Source of the DNA: JABJPM01 sp964596705
GTDB lineage: Archaea > Nanobdellota > Nanobdellia > SCGC-AAA011-G17 > PNOQ01
Assembly: GCA_964596705.1 (NCBI GenBank)
Contig: CAZQVG010000021.1
Location: forward strand, 1 to 9,397
Direction of reading: 5' to 3'
Length of the DNA stretch: 9,397 nucleotides
Shown here: one piece after another, positions 1 to 6,538 of the stretch
Layout of the letters: each line of letters begins with the position of its first letter
How positions within the stretch are numbered: position 1 is the first letter of the stretch
Notes under the pieces: model-generated
The model's input: only the letters and a program-made list of their open reading frames with translations
Databases searched by the model: none
What the model was told of the DNA's origin: nothing
Translations under genes and position numbers: made by a program

Positions 1-1
1 G

Positions 2-610
2 GTTAAGAATTATGATGTTCCAATTGTGGATTTAATAAAGGCAAGAACTGATGATGAATTTAAGATTTTAGTTGCCACGATCTTGTCCGCAAGAACTAAA
101 GATGAAGTTACTGCAAGAGCATGTGATAAATTATTTTCTAAGGTTAATAGTTGGAAAGATTTAGAAAAATTAAGTGTGAAAGAAATTGAGAAACTCATTT
201 ATCCTGTTGGATTCTATAAGAATAAAGCAAAGCAGTTAAAGAAATTGCCGGATATGATTGATAAAGAGTTTAATGGAAAGATTCCATCAGGAGTAGATGA
301 ACTGGTTAAATTGCCAGGAGTTGGAAGAAAAACTGCTAACTTAGTAATTACAGTGGCTTTTGGGAAACATGCTATTTGTGTTGATACTCATGTACATAGA
401 ATAATGAATCGAATTGGATATGTAAAAACCAAAAGTCCATTTGAGACAGAAATGGAACTAAGAAAAAAATTACCAAAGAGATATTGGAAAGAAGTTAATT
501 ATATCTTGGTTGCCTTTGGACAGAATTTATGCAAACCGATTTCTCCGTATTGTAGCAAATGTCCAATAAACAAATATTGTAAACAGATTGGAGTAAAAAA
601 ATTTAGATAA
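2..610 (+). CDS. nth: Endonuclease III (HhH-GPD DNA glycosylase/AP lyase), 5' end cut by window
   Basis: Removes oxidised pyrimidines from DNA and nicks the resulting abasic site in base-excision repair. The helix-hairpin-helix LPGVGRKTANLV carries the catalytic lysine (codon 329-331), followed by VDTHVHRI with the catalytic aspartate (codon 383-385). The C-terminus has the [4Fe-4S] loop in the classic C-x6-C-x2-C-x5-C spacing (CKPISPYCSKCPINKYC). A GTG at 26 could be read as a start, but the frame stays open to base 2 (VKNYDVPIV...). Family members have about 20-30 residues before the LLSAQ-like segment (here ILSARTKDE), so the real start is probably upstream of the window and this copy is 5'-partial by sampling, not broken. 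The 3' end overlaps the convergent sigma gene by 8 bases. Family assignment is secure; substrate range is inferred from the family. Confidence 0.95.
   Translation, partial: VKNYDVPIVDLIKARTDDEFKILVATILSARTKDEVTARACDKLFSKVNSWKDLEKLSVKEIEKLIYPVGFYKNKAKQLKKLPDMIDKEFNGKIPSGVDELVKLPGVGRKTANLVITVAFGKHAICVDTHVHRIMNRIGYVKTKSPFETEMELRKKLPKRYWKEVNYILVAFGQNLCKPISPYCSKCPINKYCKQIGVKKFR
595..601 (-). terminator. T7 tract after the sigma factor stop
   Basis: On the minus strand the sigma stop codon TAA is followed after one A by seven T residues (an A7 run on the plus strand, inside the last codons of nth). Archaeal RNA polymerase terminates at such U-tracts without needing a hairpin. Inferred from position and composition only. 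Confidence 0.45.
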
Positions 611-1529
611 AATCATCAAGAGTCAGTCTTTTTCTTTTCATAACTCTTCTTAGTTTTTGCAAGGCTTTAGTTTCTATTTGTCTTATTCTTTCTCTTGTCC
701 GATTATATTTTTTTCCTATGCTCTCAAAAGTTAGGGGTTCGCCCTTAGAGTATAACCCAAAACGGTATCTTAGAACTTCTTCTTCTCTTTTTGTTAATTT
801 TGCTTCTCGGAATAATGTTTCAATGGGGGGTATATCTCTTATTGCAGCATCTATTGGATCGGTTATTAAATATACTTCTAACTCATCTGAATCTGAATCC
901 TCTCCCTCATAGGTTTGATTCAAACTTATTTCCTCTAAAGTATAAGAAGAAAGTTTTTTTATTAAGTCTAATTTAATCCCTGTTCCCTGAGAAACTTCTT
1001 CTTCGGTTGGTTCTCTTCCATGGGCTGCGTAGAATTTGTCTTTAAATCTTCTAACTTTATTAACTCTTTGTAAGACATGGATTGGCAAATCGACAGTTCT
1101 CGCGAGATTAGGAGATTCTCTCTGAATGATCTGATATATCCACCAAGAAGCATAAGAGATGAATTTCACATCAGGATGTTCTTCTGGATCAAATTTTAAT
1201 GCTGCTCTTTTTAACCCATAGTTTGCTAGTTGAACTAATTCAGGATATTCTAATTTTTCTTTCATATATTTTTTAGCTTCAAATGCTGCAAATCTTATAT
1301 TTGCACTGACTAGTTTATCCACTGATTGAGATAATTGCTGCTCGTATTTATTTAATTCAGTTAAAAACTCAGCTCTTTTTTGGGGATCTTCTGTATTTTT
1401 TAATCTAGCCCGATATAATTCTATTTGTTTTTTAGACTCTTGGATGGATAATCCTAATTCCCGTTCTTCTTCCCTTGTTAATGGTTTATACTGGGGAAGA
1501 TCCCTAAAACGTCTTATGTATATGCTCAT
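603..1529 (-). CDS. Sigma-70 family RNA polymerase sigma factor, complete (regions 1.2-4), in an archaeal-looking genome
   Basis: A 308-residue protein that reads as a full primary-like bacterial sigma factor lacking region 1.1. Region 1.2 is residues 1-30 (YIRRFRDLPQYKPLTREEE). Region 2 is about 70-150: the core-binding part ELVQLANYGLKRAALKFD, then the -10-melting segment KFISYASWWIYQIIQR with the Tyr and paired Trp that flip and stack promoter bases. Region 3 is about 150-195, followed by an acidic finger-like linker (EGEDSDSDELE). Region 4 is about 235-308, with the -35-reading helix NRTRERIRQIETKALQKLR almost identical to bacterial consensus. Compared with E. coli sigma70 (positions from memory), Q406, N409, Y430, W433, W434, Q437, R584, E585 and Q589 are kept, while E407 is Leu and T440 is Gln. 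I chose ATG at 1529; the TTG at 1547 lies only ~13 bases from the TATA centre and adds unconserved residues. No anti-sigma gene is adjacent. Function in an archaeal cell is unknown; complete sigma factors in archaea have been reported from single-cell genomes. Confidence 0.93.
   Translation of the reverse strand: MSIYIRRFRDLPQYKPLTREEERELGLSIQESKKQIELYRARLKNTEDPQKRAEFLTELNKYEQQLSQSVDKLVSANIRFAAFEAKKYMKEKLEYPELVQLANYGLKRAALKFDPEEHPDVKFISYASWWIYQIIQRESPNLARTVDLPIHVLQRVNKVRRFKDKFYAAHGREPTEEEVSQGTGIKLDLIKKLSSYTLEEISLNQTYEGEDSDSDELEVYLITDPIDAAIRDIPPIETLFREAKLTKREEEVLRYRFGLYSKGEPLTFESIGKKYNRTRERIRQIETKALQKLRRVMKRKRLTLDDFI
629..638 (+). terminator. T-rich tract downstream of nth
   Basis: TTTTTCTTTT about 20 bases beyond the nth stop, lying antisense to the Lys/Arg-rich last codons of the sigma gene. 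A plausible archaeal U-tract terminator; no hairpin is evident. Confidence 0.35.
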
Positions 1530-1555
1530 TTTACCACTGATTAGCAATAAAGTCC

Positions 1556-1565
1556 ATTTATAAAT
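1556..1565. promoter_or_regulatory. Palindromic TATA box shared by the divergent sigma and ogg2 genes
   Basis: ATTTATAAAT is a perfect 10-bp palindrome, so TBP could bind in either orientation. Its centre is ~25 bases from the ogg2 ATG (1586), giving a leaderless mRNA on the plus strand, and ~31 bases from the sigma ATG (1529), giving a leader of about five bases on the minus strand. The sequence between the two start codons (1530-1585) holds no other good TATA match and no Shine-Dalgarno. A TATA centre about 26 bases before the transcription start is standard in archaea; shared bidirectional use is inferred. Confidence 0.65.
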
Positions 1566-1585
1566 CTTTTGGTTTTGAAATCTAT

Positions 1586-2209
1586 ATGGGACTTGTTAAT
1601 CAAATTTTTGATCTGAAGAAGAGCGAATTAAGATTAAAAATCAACAACAGATTAAATGAATTTAAAAAACTAAATAAAAAAGGCAATGAAGAGTGGTTTT
1701 CTGAGTTGTGTTTTTGTATTTTGACTGCTAATTCAAAGGCAGAAACTGCGATAAGTATACAAAAAGAATTAGGTTTTAAAGGGTTCTCAAATTTAAGTAG
1801 AGAGAAGTTAGCTAAAATAATAAGGAATAATAAACATAGGTTTCATAACAACAAAGCAAGGTTTATTGTTGAAGCTAGAAGATTCTTAAAAATAAAAGAT
1901 ATTCTCGGTGATTTAGATGGATTTAAAGCAAGGGAATTTTTAGTAAAAAACATTAAAGGAATTGGATATAAAGAAGCTTCTCATTTCCTAAGAAATGTGG
2001 GATACGATAATTTAGCAATCTTAGATAGACATATATTAAATATAATGTATGAAAACAAAATCATAAATGAGATTCCTAAGAGTTTAACAAAAAAGAATTA
2101 TTTAGAGATAGAGAAAAGATTTAATGACATAGCCAAAGGGGTTAATGTGGGCTCTGCAGAACTTGACCTTTATCTTTGGTATTTAAAGACTGGGAAGGTT
2201 TTGAAGTAG
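1586..2209 (+). CDS. ogg: 8-oxoguanine DNA glycosylase/AP lyase, Ogg2 family
   Basis: Excises 8-oxo-7,8-dihydroguanine opposite cytosine and cleaves the abasic site. The 207-residue chain has the HhH-GPD core: hairpin IKGIGYKEASHFLRNVG (124-139) with catalytic Lys129, then AILDRHIL with catalytic Asp147. The C-terminal helix LYLWYLKTGKVLK supplies Trp198 and a terminal Lys207. Length and all these positions coincide with Methanocaldococcus jannaschii Ogg as I remember it, where the C-terminal lysine helps recognise 8-oxoG. There is no Fe-S loop, separating it from Nth at 2-610. It starts from ATG 1586 with the TATA box 25 bases upstream, so the mRNA is probably leaderless. Its last 68 bases, encoding Trp198 and Lys207, are antisense to the 3' end of the large surface-protein gene. 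Confidence 0.93.
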   Translation: MGLVNQIFDLKKSELRLKINNRLNEFKKLNKKGNEEWFSELCFCILTANSKAETAISIQKELGFKGFSNLSREKLAKIIRNNKHRFHNNKARFIVEARRFLKIKDILGDLDGFKAREFLVKNIKGIGYKEASHFLRNVGYDNLAILDRHILNIMYENKIINEIPKSLTKKNYLEIEKRFNDIAKGVNVGSAELDLYLWYLKTGKVLK

Positions 2210-5200
2210 TCTTTTTAGAGAAATAAATAAAGATTATCAAATAAATGACTGCAAAAATAAATATATAAATTGGTTTATTTGTAGAATAAGGCAAAGTTTG
2301 CATAAAATTACCTAAAGAAAAAGTTAATTTAACTGCATTTGGCAGATTTTCTGCATATGAAATTTTTATTAAATTTTGTCCAAGGGTAATATCTTTTGAT
2401 TCTTCATAATTTAATTCATAGTTTTTCCCATCAATTATAAATTTGATAGAATCTCCGTCAAACCCAAAAAAGCTCATAATGTATATTTTATTGGAGACAA
2501 TTAGATTGTATTGTCCTTGAGTTATAATTGTAGAGATTATAGGAATATCATCTAAATTTATTATTGGATAGTCTATTGAAGTGCAGTTTCCGCAATCAAT
2601 CGAACAGCTTATACAAGATTCACTAGCATCACAATAATTATCTCCACAATAACTATTGCTGGAAGGGGAATCAGTATCTGTTTCAATAATGTCTTCGCTA
2701 TTAGATGGGCCCCCAGGATTATTTGAAGAAGGACATGTTCCACAGTCATCAGAACATGTATTGCAGTTCTCATTTAACTCGCAAATGTTGTTTCCACAAA
2801 TCGAGATACAATTTGGATCATCTGATGGATTATTAGTACATAATGCCCTTAATAGGATGATCCCATCTTTTCCCTCAAGTGTCAAGTTATACCCGGTTAA
2901 GCTCCCGTTATTGATTATGGGGTCTTGAGTTCCGTTTATCCGCCGATAGATATAATCCAATGTAATATTTTTAGGTTCGGTATAGCCGTTTAAGATTGCA
3001 ATTCCATTTTCAAACTTTCTTTCCCATATATCTCCATCCCTTATTATTTCTGAGATTGGTTCACCCAAATAACCAGAGCCTATTGTGTCATTATTTGTCG
3101 GTTTAGCAGTTATTGGATCTACCCAATATTCATCGTACCATTCATAATATTTGTCATATCCTTCTGGGGCAGGTTCAACGTCATAATAAACTCCCCCAAT
3201 TATGCTTGCAGCCAAACCAAGTCTATGTCGTTTATAATGTTCTTTAGTACTTATAGCTGGATCATATTCATTAGTGAACAAATTCCATCCAAGGTGAGGT
3301 TCTTTTGTTGCATTCATCCAATATGGAAAACTTCTATCCATCATTGGAAGAGTGTCATTATACTCCAGAAATGTTGAAACTGGCCCGTTGTCTGATCCTG
3401 CCTGAGAATGTTCTAATTTTCCTTCCCAAACCTTCCCATTTAAAATAGAAGGATAGAAATTTACTCCATTAGGAATTATAAATAATTCTTCTCCTGCTTT
3501 TTCACGCATAAATTCAAATAGCCTACTTATGCCTTCTCTCCAATAAGCCTTAGCAATTTCAAGTTCTACTGGATCTGATAAATTTTCATCATGGCCATCC
3601 ATATCAATATCTGGATAGATTATATATGGTGCACCTGGCAAACTATAATTTCTTAAAAACCAAAAAGAGTCTCCTGAAACATCCATAAAAAATCCATCCC
3701 ATAACCCATATGAAGAAACATCCTTTAAATGATCAGATAATAAGTCTGTAAATCTTTCGTCATATACATTATAAGTAACGCTATTTGGGAAAGATGGATT
3801 TACAGCAAGATCCCCATCTGAATTTTGTAATCGTAATGAAGTGTTTAATTTATCTATAAATTCTTCGTTATAATAACCTATCACATTTTTGTTTGTTGAT
3901 ATGGAATTAGAATAAGAGGTGATTATTATGTCAGGATTATACTGTCTTAATTTATCAAATGTGCTTGGATATGCCATGTTACTCATAGCTAACCCCACCA
4001 TATCATATCTAGAAACAAGTTTTATTTGGGTTTCATTAGAGGGATCTAAAGCGTTTCCCCAATAAAAAGAAGCAAGTTTCGGGTATCTGTTGTTTGTTGG
4101 AGGATTTATCCTGTATCGCATATACAATGCATAATCATCGTTATCATCTCCGGAACATTTTATGTAGATTTCCTTAAAAGAAATTGTATTTGTTGTTGGA
4201 TACTCTAAAATATGCAATAGCCTATTGTCTGAAGGAACCATATATTTAAGTGATTCATATTGTGCAGGAGAATCATCATATTTACAGTCGGCAGGCAAAT
4301 CTGTTTCAAAAATTATCTTCAGATTATTTGTGTTTTTTATAAAATAGCCTTGAGGGGATATAATCCTTATTTTTGGGTTCTTGATTTGCTGTTTATCTAA
4401 ACCAAAATCAGAACTAATCATCACTTCATCTCCGCCATTTATTGGAAAGTCTAGATATATATCATTATTTGAAAAGGGAGTTCCACGAATATAATCATAC
4501 ATTACTTCTTTGGGGGATAATTTCCTATCAAAAATTCTAAATTCATCTAGGATTACATAAGGATTTCCAACTTTAAATTCATCTAAATATGAAAGTTTCA
4601 TATCATATTTTCTAGACCCGATTTTATATCCATTCAAATATAATGCAGAATGATTATCTTTTAAAGAGTAAGTTATAGCTATAAAAATTGGTTTATTTGG
4701 TGGGATCTCGTGAGAGTTTGTTCCAATCTGTATAGAATCTAGCCAACTCCCATTAAATACAGTAAAATAGAGATTATCACCAGAATTGACTTTAAAAGAA
4801 AAATACTCTGAAGCAGAAAAATTATTGTGCTCAAAAATATATGGATTTTCATCATATACAGAACTATTTAATTGCTCTTTTAATGTTAACCAGAACTCTA
4901 TTGTTCCCTCTGTGAGATTAAGATTCCCACTTGTGTTGTATGTAACTGTCCCTTTTACTCCAGTTGAAAATTTTGCAGATTCAAAAGAGATAGAATCATT
5001 AGATATTGGAGATTCTCCTTCGGTAGTGATCAGGTTGCCATCAAAGTGAGCTAAAAAAATGGTGTTCGTGGTTCCTTTAGTGATCTCTGTACCATTTAAA
5101 TACCACACATAGTTAAATTTGGCTGGAAACGAAGAAGTCGCAAGCAAAAGTTTATCCTCGTAAGGTTGGACCAAATTCAATTCATTTGTTTTCAAAGGAG

Positions 5201-5285
5201 AAAAATATTTTTGGGGAATTATAAAAGAGGCTAAGACTAAGACTAATAGTACAAAAAGAAATGGCAATATCCTGTAGGATTTCAT
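2142..5285 (-). CDS. Large membrane-anchored surface protein: LamG-like domain, putative glycoside-hydrolase barrel, Cys-rich repeats
   Basis: A 1047-residue predicted exoprotein. Residues 6-24 are a hydrophobic signal or signal-anchor. Residues 72-268 look like a LamG/concanavalin-type lectin fold (FLAHFDGN, GTIEFWLT, ALYLNGYKIGS, ILDEFRIFDRKLSPKEV). Residues 303-395 are probably a beta-sandwich linker. Residues 400-710 resemble the putative glycoside hydrolase (GHL15-like) TIM barrels: YWGNALDP, PDIIITSYSNS, GLWDGFFMDVSGD (candidate acids Asp530 and Asp535), IIPNGVNFYPS, GLAASIIGGVYYD. Residues 740-815 form the usual C-terminal beta module (WERKFENGIAILNGYTEP). Two Cys repeats follow (830-851 and 880-901, pattern CGxNxCxxxExCxxCxxDCGxC), then a beta domain (920-995), a membrane helix (1005-1022) and a charged cytoplasmic tail. 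About 20 N-x-S/T sequons suggest N-glycosylation. Enzymatic activity is inferred; a catalytically dead carbohydrate-binding role is possible. Confidence 0.85.
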   Translation of the reverse strand: MKSYRILPFLFVLLVLVLASFIIPQKYFSPLKTNELNLVQPYEDKLLLATSSFPAKFNYVWYLNGTEITKGTTNTIFLAHFDGNLITTEGESPISNDSISFESAKFSTGVKGTVTYNTSGNLNLTEGTIEFWLTLKEQLNSSVYDENPYIFEHNNFSASEYFSFKVNSGDNLYFTVFNGSWLDSIQIGTNSHEIPPNKPIFIAITYSLKDNHSALYLNGYKIGSRKYDMKLSYLDEFKVGNPYVILDEFRIFDRKLSPKEVMYDYIRGTPFSNNDIYLDFPINGGDEVMISSDFGLDKQQIKNPKIRIISPQGYFIKNTNNLKIIFETDLPADCKYDDSPAQYESLKYMVPSDNRLLHILEYPTTNTISFKEIYIKCSGDDNDDYALYMRYRINPPTNNRYPKLASFYWGNALDPSNETQIKLVSRYDMVGLAMSNMAYPSTFDKLRQYNPDIIITSYSNSISTNKNVIGYYNEEFIDKLNTSLRLQNSDGDLAVNPSFPNSVTYNVYDERFTDLLSDHLKDVSSYGLWDGFFMDVSGDSFWFLRNYSLPGAPYIIYPDIDMDGHDENLSDPVELEIAKAYWREGISRLFEFMREKAGEELFIIPNGVNFYPSILNGKVWEGKLEHSQAGSDNGPVSTFLEYNDTLPMMDRSFPYWMNATKEPHLGWNLFTNEYDPAISTKEHYKRHRLGLAASIIGGVYYDVEPAPEGYDKYYEWYDEYWVDPITAKPTNNDTIGSGYLGEPISEIIRDGDIWERKFENGIAILNGYTEPKNITLDYIYRRINGTQDPIINNGSLTGYNLTLEGKDGIILLRALCTNNPSDDPNCISICGNNICELNENCNTCSDDCGTCPSSNNPGGPSNSEDIIETDTDSPSSNSYCGDNYCDASESCISCSIDCGNCTSIDYPIINLDDIPIISTIITQGQYNLIVSNKIYIMSFFGFDGDSIKFIIDGKNYELNYEESKDITLGQNLIKISYAENLPNAVKLTFSLGNFMQTLPYSTNKPIYIFIFAVIYLIIFIYFSKKTTSKPSQSLNTKDKGQVLQSPH
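2212..2216 (+). terminator. Short T5 tract after ogg2
   Basis: CTTTTTAG begins two bases past the ogg2 stop codon and is a possible U-tract terminator. It lies within the coding sequence of the convergent surface protein, opposite AAAAA. Weak on its own. Confidence 0.25.
2580..2798 (-). repeat. Two Cys-rich protein repeats in the surface protein
   Basis: Two copies of CGxNxCxxxExCxxCxxDCGxC, about 50 residues apart (residues 830-851 and 880-901), separated by a Ser/Asn/Pro/Gly/Asp/Glu-rich linker. Six cysteines at identical spacing in each copy suggest small disulfide-stabilised units acting as a stalk or spacer near the membrane anchor. Similar repeats are frequent in surface proteins of DPANN archaea and some bacteria; that comparison is from memory. 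Confidence 0.75.
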
Positions 5286-5308
5286 ATTTTAATATGGTGT
5301 ATCCTATT

Positions 5309-5318
5309 TTAAAATTTA
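5309..5318 (-). promoter_or_regulatory. Candidate TATA box of the surface-protein gene
   Basis: On the minus strand AATTTTAAAATAGG is centred ~27-28 bases upstream of the ATG at 5285, fitting a leaderless transcript; no Shine-Dalgarno precedes the ATG. The gap to the upstream ZIP stop codon is only 39 bases and has no clear T-tract, so read-through from the ZIP operon is also possible. Confidence 0.4.
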
Positions 5319-5324
5319 TCGTAT

Positions 5325-6056
5325 TCATAAAGCTAGTTTTAATAGGTACATAATATAGATACCCAATAAGAATATTAATAAATTGAGTATTGACCTCCCC
5401 ACGTGAAGTTCTTTTCTTATTTCAGGAATTAAATCTGAGGCGGCTATATAGATAAATCCTCCTGCAGCGATTGGAGCTAAGAAAGCATTTGGATTGTTTA
5501 TTAAACCAGGCAGTAAATACCCAACTATGCCTCCTAAAACGGCAGTCAAAGCAGAAATAAAATTGTATAATAATGCTTTTAGTTTTGAGAATCCGCCATG
5601 TAAAAGTACTCCAAAATCTCCGATTTCTTGAGGGATTTCATGTAATGCAACAGCGGTTGTTGTTGCGATCCCGGTTTGTATATTTACCAGGAAACCTGTT
5701 GCAATTATTAATCCGTCTATAAAGTTATGAACTGCATCTCCTAATAAACTCATGTGTGCAAAAGTGTGTACCTTGCAATCCGAATCATGGCAATGACGCC
5801 AATGTAATATTTTTTCAATTAAAAGGAATAAGATAAAACCAAGAAGAACAAATAAAAAAGTATTTTCTGAGGATTCCAATGATTCTGGAATTAGATGGAG
5901 AAATGCTCCTCCGAGTAATGTACCTGCAGATAATGCAACAAGAAGGAATACAAATTTTGATAATTTTTTATGATTTATGGAAATGGTTAATATTCCAACT
6001 AATGAGATCAAACTTACTATGAAAGTAGCCAAGATTATTTGAATGAACAGATTCAT
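5325..6056 (-). CDS. ZIP-family divalent metal (zinc/iron) transporter
   Basis: A 243-residue integral membrane protein that should import Zn2+, Fe2+ or a related divalent cation. About eight hydrophobic helices are visible. The signature metal-site helices are HNFIDG (His110, Asn111, Asp114) and HEIPQEIGD (His139, Glu140, Glu144), matching the conserved TM4/TM5 binuclear centre of ZIP proteins. The loop between TM3 and TM4 carries a His/Cys cluster HWRHCHDSDCKVH (85-97), typical of the variable cytoplasmic metal-sensing loop. The length is that of compact prokaryotic ZIPs (ZupT/GufA size). Its ATG overlaps the TGA of the DUF134 gene (ATGA) and has no strong Shine-Dalgarno, so translation is probably coupled. 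The metal cannot be decided from sequence; zinc or iron is most likely. Confidence 0.92.
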   Translation of the reverse strand: MNLFIQIILATFIVSLISLVGILTISINHKKLSKFVFLLVALSAGTLLGGAFLHLIPESLESSENTFLFVLLGFILFLLIEKILHWRHCHDSDCKVHTFAHMSLLGDAVHNFIDGLIIATGFLVNIQTGIATTTAVALHEIPQEIGDFGVLLHGGFSKLKALLYNFISALTAVLGGIVGYLLPGLINNPNAFLAPIAAGGFIYIAASDLIPEIRKELHVGRSILNLLIFLLGIYIMYLLKLAL

Positions 6057-6343
6057 TTTTCTTGCATTAACTTTTCTATTCTTAAAGCTTTTCCATTAAT
6101 TATAGCATCTGCTATTTTCTCTCTTGCAGATTGCAATATCCTATGGAATGTTGGTTGAGACACATTCATCTCCTCTGCACATCTATTTTGGTCATATTTT
6201 AAATAGTCTTTTAATCTTAAGGCTTCAAATTCGTCTAATGTTATGACAGATTCCTCTAATTCAATCTTCCGTATTCCTGCTGGTTTAAAATAAGGAGAAT
6301 TTGGCCGGCCTCTTATTCTCCTCTGTCTACAAGGTCTAGGCAT
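6053..6343 (-). CDS. DUF134 family helix-turn-helix DNA-binding protein
   Basis: A 96-residue protein of the DUF134 family, which has a sigma-70 region-4-like HTH. Diagnostic parts are the N-terminal MPRPCRQRRIRGRP, the segment TLDEFEALRLKDYL (35-48), the HTH CAEEMNVSQPTFHRILQSAR (55-74) and the conserved tail AIINGKALRIEK. The DNA-binding role is well supported by the HTH; the target is not known. It sits second in an operon: two bases after the upstream small gene, with an AGGAG Shine-Dalgarno placed in that gene's last codons, and an ATGA overlap with the ZIP gene. That tight linkage and the palindrome at the operon promoter make it the obvious candidate for an autoregulator of metal uptake. 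Members of this family are often found near metal or Fe-S related genes. Confidence 0.92.
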   Translation of the reverse strand: MPRPCRQRRIRGRPNSPYFKPAGIRKIELEESVITLDEFEALRLKDYLKYDQNRCAEEMNVSQPTFHRILQSAREKIADAIINGKALRIEKLMQEK

Positions 6344-6345
6344 TT

Positions 6346-6516
6346 TTAGTTAGATCTCCTTCCGTATCCTCTACCGTATCCCCTACCATAGCCTCTACCG
6401 TAGCCTCTGCCTCTTCCACGAGCAATATTTTGTGGATTTGCACCTTCACAATTGCCTAGTTGTCTTCCAGTTTTAGGGCCTTTTCCTTCTGGTCCTGTTC
6501 CATCACGATTTGGCAT
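6346..6516 (-). CDS. Small Gly/Arg/Tyr-rich DUF5320-like protein (56 residues)
   Basis: Starts MPNRDGTGPEGKGPKTGRQL, the pattern of small DUF5320-type proteins (MPxGDGTGPxGxGPxTGRxxGxC), has a single cysteine at residue 23 in the expected GNC position, then ends in a low-complexity tail of four GYGR units. Function is unknown in the family, though members commonly sit beside DUF134, NifX/NafY-like and ParA/Mrp-type genes, hinting at metal or Fe-S biology. Coding is supported by a perfect AGGAGGT Shine-Dalgarno eight bases before the ATG, a two-base gap to the DUF134 start, and a TATA box and palindrome upstream. It is the first gene of the three-gene operon and the only gene in the window with such a strong ribosome binding site. 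Confidence 0.88.
   Translation of the reverse strand: MPNRDGTGPEGKGPKTGRQLGNCEGANPQNIARGRGRGYGRGYGRGYGRGYGRRSN
6362..6409 (-). repeat. Four 12-bp tandem repeats encoding RGYG units
   Basis: Plus-strand units CCGTATCCTCTA, CCGTATCCCCTA, CCATAGCCTCTA and CCGTAGCCTCTG are consecutive 12-bp copies differing at one to three positions. Read on the minus strand they give the (RG)YG repeats at the end of the DUF5320-like protein. Copy number could vary between strains by slippage, and the 12-bp unit keeps the frame. Confidence 0.85.
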
Positions 6517-6524
6517 TTTGCATT

Positions 6525-6531
6525 ACCTCCT
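6525..6531 (-). promoter_or_regulatory. Strong Shine-Dalgarno of the DUF5320-like gene
   Basis: AGGAGGT on the minus strand, eight bases before the ATG at 6516. It matters because it fixes the start of a gene too short to trust on length alone, and because most other promoter-proximal genes here look leaderless. An overlapping ATG seven bases earlier is out of frame. Confidence 0.85.
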
Positions 6532-6538
6532 AAAAGTT

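Noticed and set aside
26..28. GTG as the real start of endonuclease III
   Set aside because: The frame is open to the window edge, and the family normally has more residues before the LLSAQ-like segment, so the gene more likely continues leftward.
718..976. Two plus-strand open frames antisense to the sigma gene
   Set aside because: They mirror conserved sigma regions 3-4; composition is that of reverse-complemented coding sequence.
1530..1547. TTG start at 1547 giving a six-residue longer sigma factor
   Set aside because: The TATA centre would be only ~13 bases upstream, and the extra residues are not sigma-like; ATG 1529 begins right at region 1.2.
2656..2928. Plus-strand open frame of 90 codons
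   Set aside because: It lies antisense within the Cys-rich region of the large surface protein, has no promoter or family resemblance, and is a shadow frame.
4786..5049. Plus-strand open frame of 87 codons
   Set aside because: Antisense to the LamG-like domain of the surface protein; no recognisable protein features.
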